A program made the position numbers and the translations under genes. Source: Alphaproteobacteria bacterium (lineage in GTDB: Bacteria > Pseudomonadota > Alphaproteobacteria > Methylaequorales > Methylaequoraceae). From it: a stretch of 34,441 bases of DNA. The notes beneath the pieces were generated by a model. It had not been told where the DNA came from. It saw only the letters and a list, made by a program, of their open reading frames with translations, and did not search any database. The stretch covers positions 33,490 to 67,930 of the forward strand of contig PATB01000007.1 of the NCBI GenBank assembly GCA_002712255.1. The letters run 5' to 3'. Shown piece after piece: positions 8,794 to 15,753 of this stretch. Numbering within the stretch: the first letter of the stretch is position 1; every line of letters starts with the position of its first letter.

Positions 8794-9708
8794 ATGGAAA
8801 ACAAAATAATAGAAGTTATAGGTTTAACAAAGAAATATTCTACTAATAATTCTTTCGCCTTAGATCATATAGACTTAAACATAGCTGCTGGTTCAATCTT
8901 TGGGTTACTTGGACCTAATGGAGCTGGAAAAAGTACCTTCATAAATATTCTATCAGGGCTTACTAATAAAACATCAGGAAAAGTAAAAGTTTGTGGTATT
9001 GACCTAGATGAAAATCCAAAAACTGTAAGAGGCAACATTGGAGTTGTTCCACAGGAAATAAATATTGATCCCTTTTTTTCACCAATACAAATTATGGATA
9101 TTCAAGCAGGGCTTTATGGTGTAAACAAAAATAATAATAGAAACTTAGAGATTCTAAAAAATCTAGATCTACTTGATAAAGCAAAGGCCTATTCCAGAAG
9201 TTTATCAGGAGGAATGAAAAGAAGATTAATGGTTGCTAAAGCTATGGTTCATAATCCCCCACTCCTAATTTTAGATGAACCCACTGCTGGAGTTGATGTC
9301 GAATTAAGAAGTAAATTATGGGATTCCATTCGAGAATTAAATAAAAAGGGAGTGACGATTATTTTAACAACTCATTACCTTAAAGAGGCGGAGATTTTGT
9401 GTGATAGAATAGGAGTAATTAACAAAGGAAGAGTTATAGCTTGCGATACAAAAAAAAAATTTATGAAACTTTTAGACGAGAAAGAATTAATTATAGATTT
9501 TTCAGAACCAATTAAAGAAATTCCTCGCGAAATAAAACAGTATTGTATAAAAAAAGAATATAGATCATTAACACTTAAGTTTAAGAAAAGTAAAATAAGC
9601 ACAGCAGATATTATTAAAATTTTCGTTAATAAAAAATTTAAACTTAAAGAAATATCAACTAAAGAATCTGATTTAGAGGACATATTTATAAAATTATTAA
9701 AAGACTAA
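8794..9708 (+). CDS. ABC-2 type transporter ATP-binding protein
   Basis: A 304-residue ATPase that powers an exporter of the ABC-2 class (YadG/CcmA/NodI-like). Visible are Walker A GPNGAGKST (40-48), Q-loop VVPQE, signature LSGGMKRR (137-144), Walker B LLILDEPTAGVD and switch His194 in LTTHYLKEAE. The C-terminal 80 residues are the regulatory tail usual for this group. The start ATG 8794 was preferred over the TTG at 8752, since the added residues are unlike the family and that TTG fits a -35 box. No ABC-2 permease gene follows; the next gene is a hydrolase. The permease must be elsewhere or the ATPase has another partner. Substrate unknown. Confidence 0.88.
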   Translation: MENKIIEVIGLTKKYSTNNSFALDHIDLNIAAGSIFGLLGPNGAGKSTFINILSGLTNKTSGKVKVCGIDLDENPKTVRGNIGVVPQEINIDPFFSPIQIMDIQAGLYGVNKNNNRNLEILKNLDLLDKAKAYSRSLSGGMKRRLMVAKAMVHNPPLLILDEPTAGVDVELRSKLWDSIRELNKKGVTIILTTHYLKEAEILCDRIGVINKGRVIACDTKKKFMKLLDEKELIIDFSEPIKEIPREIKQYCIKKEYRSLTLKFKKSKISTADIIKIFVNKKFKLKEISTKESDLEDIFIKLLKD

Positions 9709-9716
9709 AAATTTTT

Positions 9717-10682
9717 TTGATTTCTTTTTCAATTTTAGGTTGCACATTGAATGAAAATTTATCCTACAATGAGAAAACTGTTTACAATCTCAATGCATCT
9801 AAATGGGGTGATGAAATAAATAGTTCAATTATTATTCTAGCAATACATGGATTCAACGATTATTCAAAATCATTCGAGATACCAGCAAACTTTTTTAAAA
9901 AATTTGATTTATTTACAATTGCTATTGATCTTCGTGGTTTTGGAAAAAATCCAAATCCTGGGGATTGGTATTCGTTAGAAAATCACATAAAAGATTTAGA
10001 AATTCAAATACAAAAAATTAAAAAAAAATATCCTAAAAAAAAATTATTTTTAATGGGGGAAAGTATGGGTGGAGCTATCGTTATTACTCTTCTAAATTCA
10101 AATAAAAATTTACCTATTGATGGCTCTATACTAATAGCCCCAGCGATATGGAATTTCAAAGAAAGAAACTTTTTTAAAAGTTTAACTCTAAACATATTTT
10201 CAAAAATTTTACCAAACCTTCGTGTAAGCGGAAAAGGATTCATCAAAGTTCAAGCTAGCAATAATTTAGAAGTGTTAGAAGAATTATCAAAAGATCCATT
10301 TTTTATTCATAAACCAAAATTAGAAAGTTTGAATGGTGTAACAAATTTAATGAATAAATCTTTTATCGATGCCAGAAAGTATTTAAAAAATCCTTATTAC
10401 AAAACCTTAATTGTTGTTCCAATAAATGATCAGATTGTTCCTAGGAAACCATTAATTGGACTTCTTCAGGAACCAGATATTAAAAAAAACATTGGAAATA
10501 GCTTTGATTTAGGTGTTTATGTTAATAGTTACCATATGATGCTAAGAGATTTAGAAGGAAATTTTATTTCAAGGGAGATAAAAGAATGGATTCTGAATAG
10601 AAAAAATATTTTAAATTTGAATAGTTTTAAAGCCCCTCTAGAAAAACTTATGAATGAACCTTATTATCATATACTAGATTAA
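9717..10682 (+). CDS. Alpha/beta hydrolase (monoacylglycerol lipase/S33-like), probable lipoprotein
   Basis: A serine hydrolase resembling monoglyceride lipase and lysophospholipase L2. Oxyanion region LAIHGFNDYS and nucleophile elbow GESMGG (Ser116) are clear; Asp238 in VVPINDQIVP and His273 in NSYHMMLRD complete the triad (numbered from TTG). The start is uncertain. The TTG at 9717 leaves only eight residues before a lipobox-like ILGC. The same frame upstream, overlapping the end of the ABC gene, reads IIKRLKIFLISFSILGC, a good lipoprotein signal, but it offers only ATT or ATA codons (9684, 9693 or 9696). Membrane-attached localisation is therefore inferred. It follows the ABC gene by eight bases and shares TAATG with the next gene. 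Physiological substrate unknown. Confidence 0.83.
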   Translation: MISFSILGCTLNENLSYNEKTVYNLNASKWGDEINSSIIILAIHGFNDYSKSFEIPANFFKKFDLFTIAIDLRGFGKNPNPGDWYSLENHIKDLEIQIQKIKKKYPKKKLFLMGESMGGAIVITLLNSNKNLPIDGSILIAPAIWNFKERNFFKSLTLNIFSKILPNLRVSGKGFIKVQASNNLEVLEELSKDPFFIHKPKLESLNGVTNLMNKSFIDARKYLKNPYYKTLIVVPINDQIVPRKPLIGLLQEPDIKKNIGNSFDLGVYVNSYHMMLRDLEGNFISREIKEWILNRKNILNLNSFKAPLEKLMNEPYYHILD

Positions 10683-10936
10683 TGAAATTTATTACCAAAA
10701 TAGTTTTCTTGTTTTTCCTAACTTTTTCAAGCTCAGTTATTTCTGATGAAATCATTCAAGATCGTAACGGAAATTACTTCTTAATGAAGGATGATGGTAC
10801 ATTTGTAAAATTACCTAAACCAAAACCAGGTAATAAATATGTCATACAAAAAAAAAAAGTAAAAAAAGTAAAAAAAAATATTGTTAATGAACCAAAAAAA
10901 AAGGCAAGGAGAAGAACAAACCAGGGAATTAGATAA
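10682..10936 (+). CDS. Small secreted basic protein, unknown function
   Basis: I do not recognise this 84-residue protein. Residues 1-21 form a signal peptide (MKFITKIVFLFFLTFSSSVIS). The mature part begins DEIIQDRNGNYFLMKDDGTF, a short segment that resembles small periplasmic proteins with a NGxYFLMxxDGT hairpin, then turns into a lysine- and proline-rich tail (KPKPGNKY, KKKVKKVKK, KKKARRR). The tail could bind nucleic acid, lipid or peptidoglycan, but nothing proves it. ATG at 10682 overlaps the hydrolase stop as TAATG, and its own stop overlaps the next ATG in the same way, so three genes are translationally coupled. Confidence 0.7.
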   Translation: MKFITKIVFLFFLTFSSSVISDEIIQDRNGNYFLMKDDGTFVKLPKPKPGNKYVIQKKKVKKVKKNIVNEPKKKARRRTNQGIR

Positions 10937-11154
10937 TGAATGATAAAAATAAAAAGGCAATCTGGGCACTAATTCAAAGTCGTGGTGATTTTCTTTCAAA
11001 TAAACTATCTCCTCATCCTAGTCATCCTAATGGACGTAACCCTTATGCACATATCTGTAGTTTAATTAAGTTACATTTTGGGTGTTCATACAAAGAGGTT
11101 AAAGATGAAAGGCTAGTCGAGTTAGTGAAGTTTATTGAAGGCCTTAAAGACTAA
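10936..11154 (+). CDS. Small cytoplasmic protein, unknown function
   Basis: A 72-residue protein without a signal peptide or membrane segment. It reads like a compact helical domain: a central SPHPSHPNGRNPYAHI loop followed by IKLHFGCSYKEVKDERLVEL and a final helix. The pattern YxxI...LxxxFGxxSYKxV....ExxxFI recalls the C-terminal region of some phage antirepressor-associated domains (ORF6C/P22_AR type), but the likeness is weak and I would not name it. It starts by TAATG overlap with the preceding gene. The bases right after its stop begin the unusual inverted-repeat segment. Confidence 0.65.
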   Translation: MNDKNKKAIWALIQSRGDFLSNKLSPHPSHPNGRNPYAHICSLIKLHFGCSYKEVKDERLVELVKFIEGLKD

Positions 11155-11250
11155 ATGAACGGGAAGATCTCATTTTATAAGGGAGGAAATATTATGCTTT
11201 TAGATCTTCCCATCGTTCAATTTTCTGACACTAAGTCAGTTACACTATAA
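11155..11250 (+). CDS. Candidate short ORF (31 or 18 codons) inside an inverted repeat
   Basis: Directly after the preceding stop (TAAATG) an ATG opens a 31-codon frame ending at TAA 11248-11250. An in-frame internal ATG at 11194 has the best ribosome-binding site I noticed in the window, GGGAGG at 11181-11186 with seven bases to the ATG, and would give MLLDLPIVQFSDTKSVTL. The peptide has no recognisable domain, membrane segment or run of one amino acid that would suggest classic attenuation. It could be a real micropeptide, a leader peptide, or chance within a structured RNA. Confidence 0.35.
   Translation: MNGKISFYKGGNIMLLDLPIVQFSDTKSVTL
11157..11218 (+). other. Interrupted inverted repeat / candidate structured RNA
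   Basis: Left arm GAACGGGAAGATCT (11157-11170) pairs with right arm AGATCTTCCC (11202-11211) plus GTTC (11215-11218), leaving a three-base ATC bulge and a 31-base loop. The stem is far richer in G and C than its surroundings. The loop holds a strong Shine-Dalgarno sequence and an ATG. There is no T run after the right arm, so it is not an intrinsic terminator. It may be a regulatory element, a small RNA or a mRNA-stabilising structure at the 3' end of the upstream operon. Two further small overlapping hairpins follow at 11225-11252. Confidence 0.5.
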
Positions 11251-11252
11251 CT
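11225..11252 (+). other. Two mutually exclusive small hairpins
   Basis: CTGAC-ACTAA-GTCAG occupies 11225-11239 and AGTTA-CACTA-TAACT occupies 11238-11252. Each is a perfect five-base-pair stem with a five-base loop, and they share the AG at 11238-11239, so both cannot form fully at once. The stop of the candidate short ORF lies in the second. Between here and 11334 I see only AT-rich sequence with a possible -35 box TTGACT at 11276. Confidence 0.35.
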
Positions 11253-11334
11253 AAGCAATTTATATGCCAAATTTTTTGACTTAATTTCATTGGTGATTTA
11301 AAAAAAATGTAATAATTTAGGTTTTTATATAATT

Positions 11335-11754
11335 ATGATTTCTAGCTTTGAGTTAACATACGCAGCATTTTTGTTTCCTGCTATCCCTTTAATGATGATT
11401 TCATTCAATAATAGGTATACATCTTTAAGCAGATTAATAAGAAAAATTCACGATGAATTTATTAATAAAAAAATTTCAAAGAAAGATAAATCTGCAATGA
11501 GATACTTGGCTCAAATAGATATTTTGAATAAAAGATTAGTTTACGTTAAGCTAATGCAACTTTTTTCTGGCTTATCTTTTTTTTTTAATCTACTGACCAT
11601 TTTAATTGGAATTTATGAAATAAAATCTTCTGTTTTTTTTTTCATTGTTGCATTAACTTTTTTTTGTATCGCAATTATCGTTTTTTTGATTGAGATTCAC
11701 TTGAGTAGTAAAGCACTTAAAACACACCTTAAAGACTTAGAGGATCTAGAATAA
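11335..11754 (+). CDS. DUF2721 family membrane protein
   Basis: A 139-residue inner-membrane protein of unknown function. It has an N-terminal membrane segment including FLFPAIPLMMISFNNRYTSL, the phrase that marks DUF2721, a cytoplasmic stretch (RLIRKIHDEF to RYLAQIDILNKR), then two membrane helices (about residues 75-120) and a charged tail. ATG at 11335 follows an AT-rich 84-base spacer with a possible -35 TTGACT at 11276-11281 but only a weak -10 (TAAAAA at 11299). It is 12 bases upstream of the peptide transporter and probably co-transcribed with it. Confidence 0.8.
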   Translation: MISSFELTYAAFLFPAIPLMMISFNNRYTSLSRLIRKIHDEFINKKISKKDKSAMRYLAQIDILNKRLVYVKLMQLFSGLSFFFNLLTILIGIYEIKSSVFFFIVALTFFCIAIIVFLIEIHLSSKALKTHLKDLEDLE

Positions 11755-11766
11755 TCATTTGATATT

Positions 11767-13074
11767 ATGTTAGGATTACTTAAAGAAATTAGAAATCATC
11801 CAAAAGGTCTGTTAATACTTTTTTTAACCGAACTTTGGGAACGTTTTAGTTACTACGGCATGAGGGCAATTCTTGTTCTCTACTTAGTTTCTGAACATAG
11901 CAATTCTAATCCAGGACTTGGTTGGTCAAATAGTGAAGCAATAAAACTTTATGGCTGGTATACCGCTTTAGTTTATTTGGCATGTATTCCTGGTGGAATA
12001 ATTGGAGATAAATTCTTAAACAACAGAGATGCAGTTTCTCTGGGTGGTGCTTTGTTATGTGTTGGACATTTATCACTTGCTATACAAAACGAATCTTTTT
12101 TTTATATAGGATTAATTTTGATAATAACTGGAGTTGGGCTTTTAAAACCTAATATTTCAACTCTTGTAGGTAATCTTTACAGAGAAAATGATCATAAACG
12201 AGACCAAGGGTTTACAATCTTTTACATCGGTATAAATATTGGTGCTTTTTTTTCTAGCTTAATTGTTGGTTATATAGGTGAAGTATATGGATGGCATTAT
12301 GGTTTTTCTCTTGCAGGATTTGGTATGCTTATTGGTCAATATTTTTTTTTAAGTGGGAAGAATAGTCTTCACGAATTGAATTCAAAAAAAAAATTATCAA
12401 ACTTTAATTTTTCATTCTCTTCAATCGAAAAAGATAGAATTAAACTAATTTTAATATCATCCCTAATTTTAATTATTTTCTGGGCTTCTTTTGAACAGGC
12501 TGGAGGATTAATGAATATATATGCATTTGAAAAAACTAATAGAAATTTAAGTTTTGTTAATTTTGAAATTCCTGCTAGTTGGTTTCAATCTATTAATCCA
12601 TTGATGATAATTTTACTTGGATTTCACGTTTCAGCATTTTGGGTTTTTATGAGGAAAAAAAATATAACTAGTTCTTCACTATTTAAAATATCAGTGGGAA
12701 TTATTATTATGGGATTAGGTTTCGTATTTATGTGCTTTGCATCACACGAGTCTTCAATATATGGAAAGTCTTCAATGTATTGGCTAATTTTAGCATATTT
12801 ATTTCACACCGTTGGAGAGCTTTGCGCTTCTCCAGTAATATTATCTTACATCACAAAACTTTCACCAAAAAAATTGGTTGCAAGCATTATGGGTATTTAT
12901 TTTGCAACAATCGGTTTAGGAAATAAATTGGCTGGAATAATTGGAGAAAATTCCTCAAGTTTGGGAGAAACAACGATATTTTTAGGTATAACAATCTTGT
13001 GTTTAGTTGTAGGTTTTACAGTAATTTTTTTTCATAAAAAACTAGTTAGGTTGTCTCATGGTATCGATAATTAG
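11767..13074 (+). CDS. POT/PTR-family peptide:proton symporter
   Basis: A 435-residue major-facilitator protein importing di- and tripeptides with protons (DtpT-like). The first helix carries the family's ELWERFSYYGMRAILVLYL with the ExxER proton-coupling motif; the GGxxGD loop (IPGGIIGDKFL) and the second PTR signature-like FTIFYIGINIGAFFSSLIVG follow. The C-terminal half shows FWASFEQAGG and the helix with HTVGELCASPVILS. The length is somewhat short for the family but all twelve helices can be placed. No peptidase is adjacent. It ends eight bases before the tRNA gene. Confidence 0.92.
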   Translation: MLGLLKEIRNHPKGLLILFLTELWERFSYYGMRAILVLYLVSEHSNSNPGLGWSNSEAIKLYGWYTALVYLACIPGGIIGDKFLNNRDAVSLGGALLCVGHLSLAIQNESFFYIGLILIITGVGLLKPNISTLVGNLYRENDHKRDQGFTIFYIGINIGAFFSSLIVGYIGEVYGWHYGFSLAGFGMLIGQYFFLSGKNSLHELNSKKKLSNFNFSFSSIEKDRIKLILISSLILIIFWASFEQAGGLMNIYAFEKTNRNLSFVNFEIPASWFQSINPLMIILLGFHVSAFWVFMRKKNITSSSLFKISVGIIIMGLGFVFMCFASHESSIYGKSSMYWLILAYLFHTVGELCASPVILSYITKLSPKKLVASIMGIYFATIGLGNKLAGIIGENSSSLGETTIFLGITILCLVVGFTVIFFHKKLVRLSHGIDN

Positions 13075-13082
13075 TTTCTTTG

Positions 13083-13159
13083 GCGCCCGTAGCTCAATTG
13101 GATAGAGCATTTGATTTCGGCTCAAAAGGTTAAGGGTTCGAATCCTTTCGGGCGCACCA
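13083..13159 (+). tRNA. tRNA-Arg (anticodon UCG), CCA encoded
   Basis: A full cloverleaf can be drawn. Acceptor GCGCCCG (13083-13089) pairs with CGGGCGC (13149-13155); D stem GCTC/GAGC has a loop with GG; the anticodon stem TTTGA/TCAAA has loop TTTCGGC, anticodon TCG at 13117-13119; the variable loop is five bases; the T stem AAGGG/CCTTT has loop TTCGAAT; discriminator A and an encoded CCA at 13157-13159. It reads the codon CGA and possibly other CGN codons by wobble. No integrase or att duplication is nearby. Confidence 0.95.
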
Positions 13160-13210
13160 TTTTCATTAAATTTACTTTGAAATAATTATTTTTATTATAA
13201 AATCTGCTTT

Positions 13211-13426
13211 ATGGAAACAGTTCTGAAAACTAATAATCATATAACGCTATCTTGGGTTAAACACATTCTTAGGTGTAGTAACATAAAATTTTATATTTTA
13301 GATGAATCAATGTCATCTGTTGAAGGAAATATTACTGCAATTCCCATGAGAATTCTTGTGGATAGAGAAAATCTTAAGAGAGCAAAAAAAATAATAGATC
13401 AAGCTCAGCAAGAACTTAAAAAATAA
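13211..13426 (+). CDS. DUF2007 domain protein
   Basis: A 71-residue protein of the DUF2007 (putative prokaryotic signal-transducing) family, a small ferredoxin-like alpha/beta fold. The family pattern is visible: an N-terminal TVLKTNNHITLSWVKHIL stretch, a short-lived aligned motif YILDESMSSVEGNITAIPMR, then a RILVDRENLKRAKKII strand-helix. Function is unknown; members are often found as small domains near metabolic or membrane genes. It begins 51 bases after the tRNA and may share its transcript. It ends 11 bases before the convergent YgjP-type gene. Confidence 0.82.
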   Translation: METVLKTNNHITLSWVKHILRCSNIKFYILDESMSSVEGNITAIPMRILVDRENLKRAKKIIDQAQQELKK

Positions 13427-13437
13427 TCACAAAAAAG

Positions 13438-14145
13438 CTAATTAAATTTTATGAACTTATTACCGTTTTCTCTTAACCAATCTTTTTTTTCAATGTAATT
13501 TTGATCCAATTGCTCCACATTAAACCAAAATTTTTTTGAATGGTCAGGAACTAATATATGTGCTAATTCATGAATAATAACATAGTCTATTATTTTCTTG
13601 GGTAATAAAATAAGTTTCCAATTTAAAAAAATCTCTGATTTACTAGTACAACAACCCCATCTAGCTTTATATGTTTTTACAACAACTGATTGAAATTTAA
13701 TATCTGTACTTTTAGATAAATTTATTACTCTTTTTGTTAAGTAATTCTTGGATTCATTTTTTAACCACGAAATAAAAATAAATTTCATCTTTATCTTTTT
13801 TTTACATGAAATTTTAATTATGTTTTCATTAATTTTAACTTTATTGTTTTTTGACTCAAAAAACTTAATTACGTAATTTTTACCTAAAATTGGAAATTTT
13901 TTTTTTTCGGAAAATTCAATAATGTTTATTTTTTGTTTTAACTTACTATCAATCCATTGTTTTTTTTTCAAAATAATTTCTCTAAGATAATTATCATCAA
14001 CAAAGTTTGGACAAAATATTACTGCCTTTCCATTTTTTATTTTCAGGGAAATAGTTCGACTCCTTCTCAAAGATCTTTTAATCTCGACGCCTTCAATATT
14101 TTTAGAATTTCTTTTCTTTTTAAAAAAAATATCAAAAATTTTCAT
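13438..14145 (-). CDS. YgjP-type (DUF45) M48-like metallopeptidase
   Basis: A 235-residue predicted zinc metallopeptidase of the DUF45/YgjP group. The zinc motif is HELAH at 192-196 with a third ligand candidate His202 in VPDHSKKFW, and the family's RWGCCTSKSEIFLNWKLILLP segment (162-182) precedes it. The N-terminal half (RSLRRSRTISLKI) is the usual beta-rich part. No signal peptide, so it is cytoplasmic. ATG at 14143-14145 overlaps the end of the NDH-2 gene by 14 bases, making it the last gene of that operon. Natural substrate not known. Confidence 0.88.
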   Translation of the reverse strand: MKIFDIFFKKKRNSKNIEGVEIKRSLRRSRTISLKIKNGKAVIFCPNFVDDNYLREIILKKKQWIDSKLKQKINIIEFSEKKKFPILGKNYVIKFFESKNNKVKINENIIKISCKKKIKMKFIFISWLKNESKNYLTKRVINLSKSTDIKFQSVVVKTYKARWGCCTSKSEIFLNWKLILLPKKIIDYVIIHELAHILVPDHSKKFWFNVEQLDQNYIEKKDWLRENGNKFIKFN

Positions 14146-15748
14146 TCAACTCTTTTAAACTAAGGGTCTTAAATGTTTTTGGTAGATAATTATTAAAGTA
14201 CTTATTGAGAACCGGAAAATTTTCAGCTAAAACTTTAAAACTATCCTTTTCGATTTTTAATACTATAGAGTTTTTCTTTGCTGTTATAGTCCCGGTTCTT
14301 CTTCCCCCCTCTAAAATTACCCGCGAACCAAAATGCGAACCAACTTTGTAAGTTTTTTTAAAAATTTTTCCATTTTTTGTTTTTCTGAAAATATTCTCAA
14401 ATTCACCTGTTTGTACTATATAGAAGCCATCAGCAATCATACCCTCTTCAAAAACTATATCTCCTTTTTTATACACCTCATATGAAACAGATTTCTTATT
14501 CAATGATTCAGTCAAAACTGCTTTTCTGGGAACAAAAAATTCTAATATCCAGTTAAACAAAACCCTTATCTTTGTTGAAAATGAAGGAATAAATGTTAAA
14601 TAAAAGGCCCTCCAAATTATCCAACCTAGTAAACCTTTAATTGTAAAAAAAAAAACTTTACCCACTCCCACTTTAAATCCCAAAGATGCTAATGAACCCT
14701 TAGATGTATACTTAAATTTTCTTAAATTTCTACTTTTGGACTTGAGAACTATATTTTTAGCTAAATTTTTTGCTTGGCGAACTGCAAACTGAGCGGTAGG
14801 AGGTGAATATTCATCTTTAACGTTTGAAGAGTTGGGAACTATTGCTGCGTCACCCAAAGCCCAAACATTTGAAAAACCTTTCACTTGTAAAAATTCATCC
14901 GTTATAATTCTTCCATATTTAAGAGGTAATGATGATTTTTTTACAATTTTTGTAGCCACTGAACCAATAGTAGAAATTAAAGTATTAGTTTCAATAGTTT
15001 TTCCATTACTTAGGATTGCATTATATTTAGAAACCTCTTTAAGAGCAGTTTTTAAATATATTTTTATTTTTCTCTTTTTAAATACTTTTTGAGTATAATC
15101 CCCAATATCATTGCCCAATTCTGGTAAAAGATTTTTAGAATATTCGACAATAAAAAATTTTAGCTCTTCTTCATTAATATTTTTGTAGAAAGGAAGTAGT
15201 CGATCAGTCATTTCTTTAAGTTCCCCAACTGTTTCGACACCTGAAAATCCTCCACCAACAACCACCATGTTTAATAATCTTTTTTTTAATTTTGCATCTT
15301 GTGTGACATCAGCTAACTCAAGACATTGCAGGATATGATTTCTTACATTGTAAGCATCATGAAGATTTCTCATTGTTAAGGAATGATGCTTAAGTCCAGG
15401 GATAATCTCTAAGTTACATTCTTGGCCTAGTGCTATTACTAAATGATCATAATCAATTTTATGTTGTCTTCTCCTAAACCCTTGCAAAATTTTTATGTTT
15501 TTATTTTTTAAATCAATATACTGAATTTCTGCATTTCTAAACTTTACATTAGGTAACATTTGTCTTATCGGAGTAACAGCATCACTTGCTGATATCGTTC
15601 CTGAAGCTACTTCAGGTAAGAGAGGCTGAAAAATAAAGTAATTATTATCACTTATCAATTCAACATCCATGTAACTTTTTTTTATTTGTTGTAATTTTTT
15701 TGCACAATAGACACCACCAAATCCTCCACCTAAAATTAAAATTTTCAA
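14132..15748 (-). CDS. NDH-2-like FAD/NAD oxidoreductase fused to a cyclic-nucleotide-binding-type domain
   Basis: A 538-residue peripheral-membrane flavoprotein, probably passing electrons from NADH to quinone without pumping protons. Residues 1-350 hold FAD motif GGGFGG (7-12), QPLLPEVASG (41-50), NAD motif GGGFSG (165-170) and ALGDAA (298-302). A hydrophobic/amphipathic stretch (about 364-405, FFFTIKGLLGWIIW) is the likely membrane anchor. Residues about 422-516 are a CRP-like nucleotide-binding domain (KGDIVFEEGMIADGFYIVQTG). Its binding cassette reads FGSRVILEGGRRTGTITA, with Ser in place of the Glu that normally contacts cyclic-nucleotide ribose. The start is TTG at 15746-15748 with GGAAGG just upstream; an ATG is absent before the FAD motif. 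It lies five bases after the CobC-like gene. The domain fusion is clear; the ligand is open. Confidence 0.9.
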   Translation of the reverse strand: MKILILGGGFGGVYCAKKLQQIKKSYMDVELISDNNYFIFQPLLPEVASGTISASDAVTPIRQMLPNVKFRNAEIQYIDLKNKNIKILQGFRRRQHKIDYDHLVIALGQECNLEIIPGLKHHSLTMRNLHDAYNVRNHILQCLELADVTQDAKLKKRLLNMVVVGGGFSGVETVGELKEMTDRLLPFYKNINEEELKFFIVEYSKNLLPELGNDIGDYTQKVFKKRKIKIYLKTALKEVSKYNAILSNGKTIETNTLISTIGSVATKIVKKSSLPLKYGRIITDEFLQVKGFSNVWALGDAAIVPNSSNVKDEYSPPTAQFAVRQAKNLAKNIVLKSKSRNLRKFKYTSKGSLASLGFKVGVGKVFFFTIKGLLGWIIWRAFYLTFIPSFSTKIRVLFNWILEFFVPRKAVLTESLNKKSVSYEVYKKGDIVFEEGMIADGFYIVQTGEFENIFRKTKNGKIFKKTYKVGSHFGSRVILEGGRRTGTITAKKNSIVLKIEKDSFKVLAENFPVLNKYFNNYLPKTFKTLSLKELNENF

Positions 15749-15753
15749 ACTAG

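Noticed and set aside
11157-11218. Inverted repeat read as an intrinsic terminator of the upstream operon
   Set aside because: Loop is about 31 bases and no T run follows the right arm.
13083-13159. tRNA-Arg as possible integration site of a mobile element
   Set aside because: No integrase, no repeated 3' end of the tRNA, and ordinary genes on both sides.
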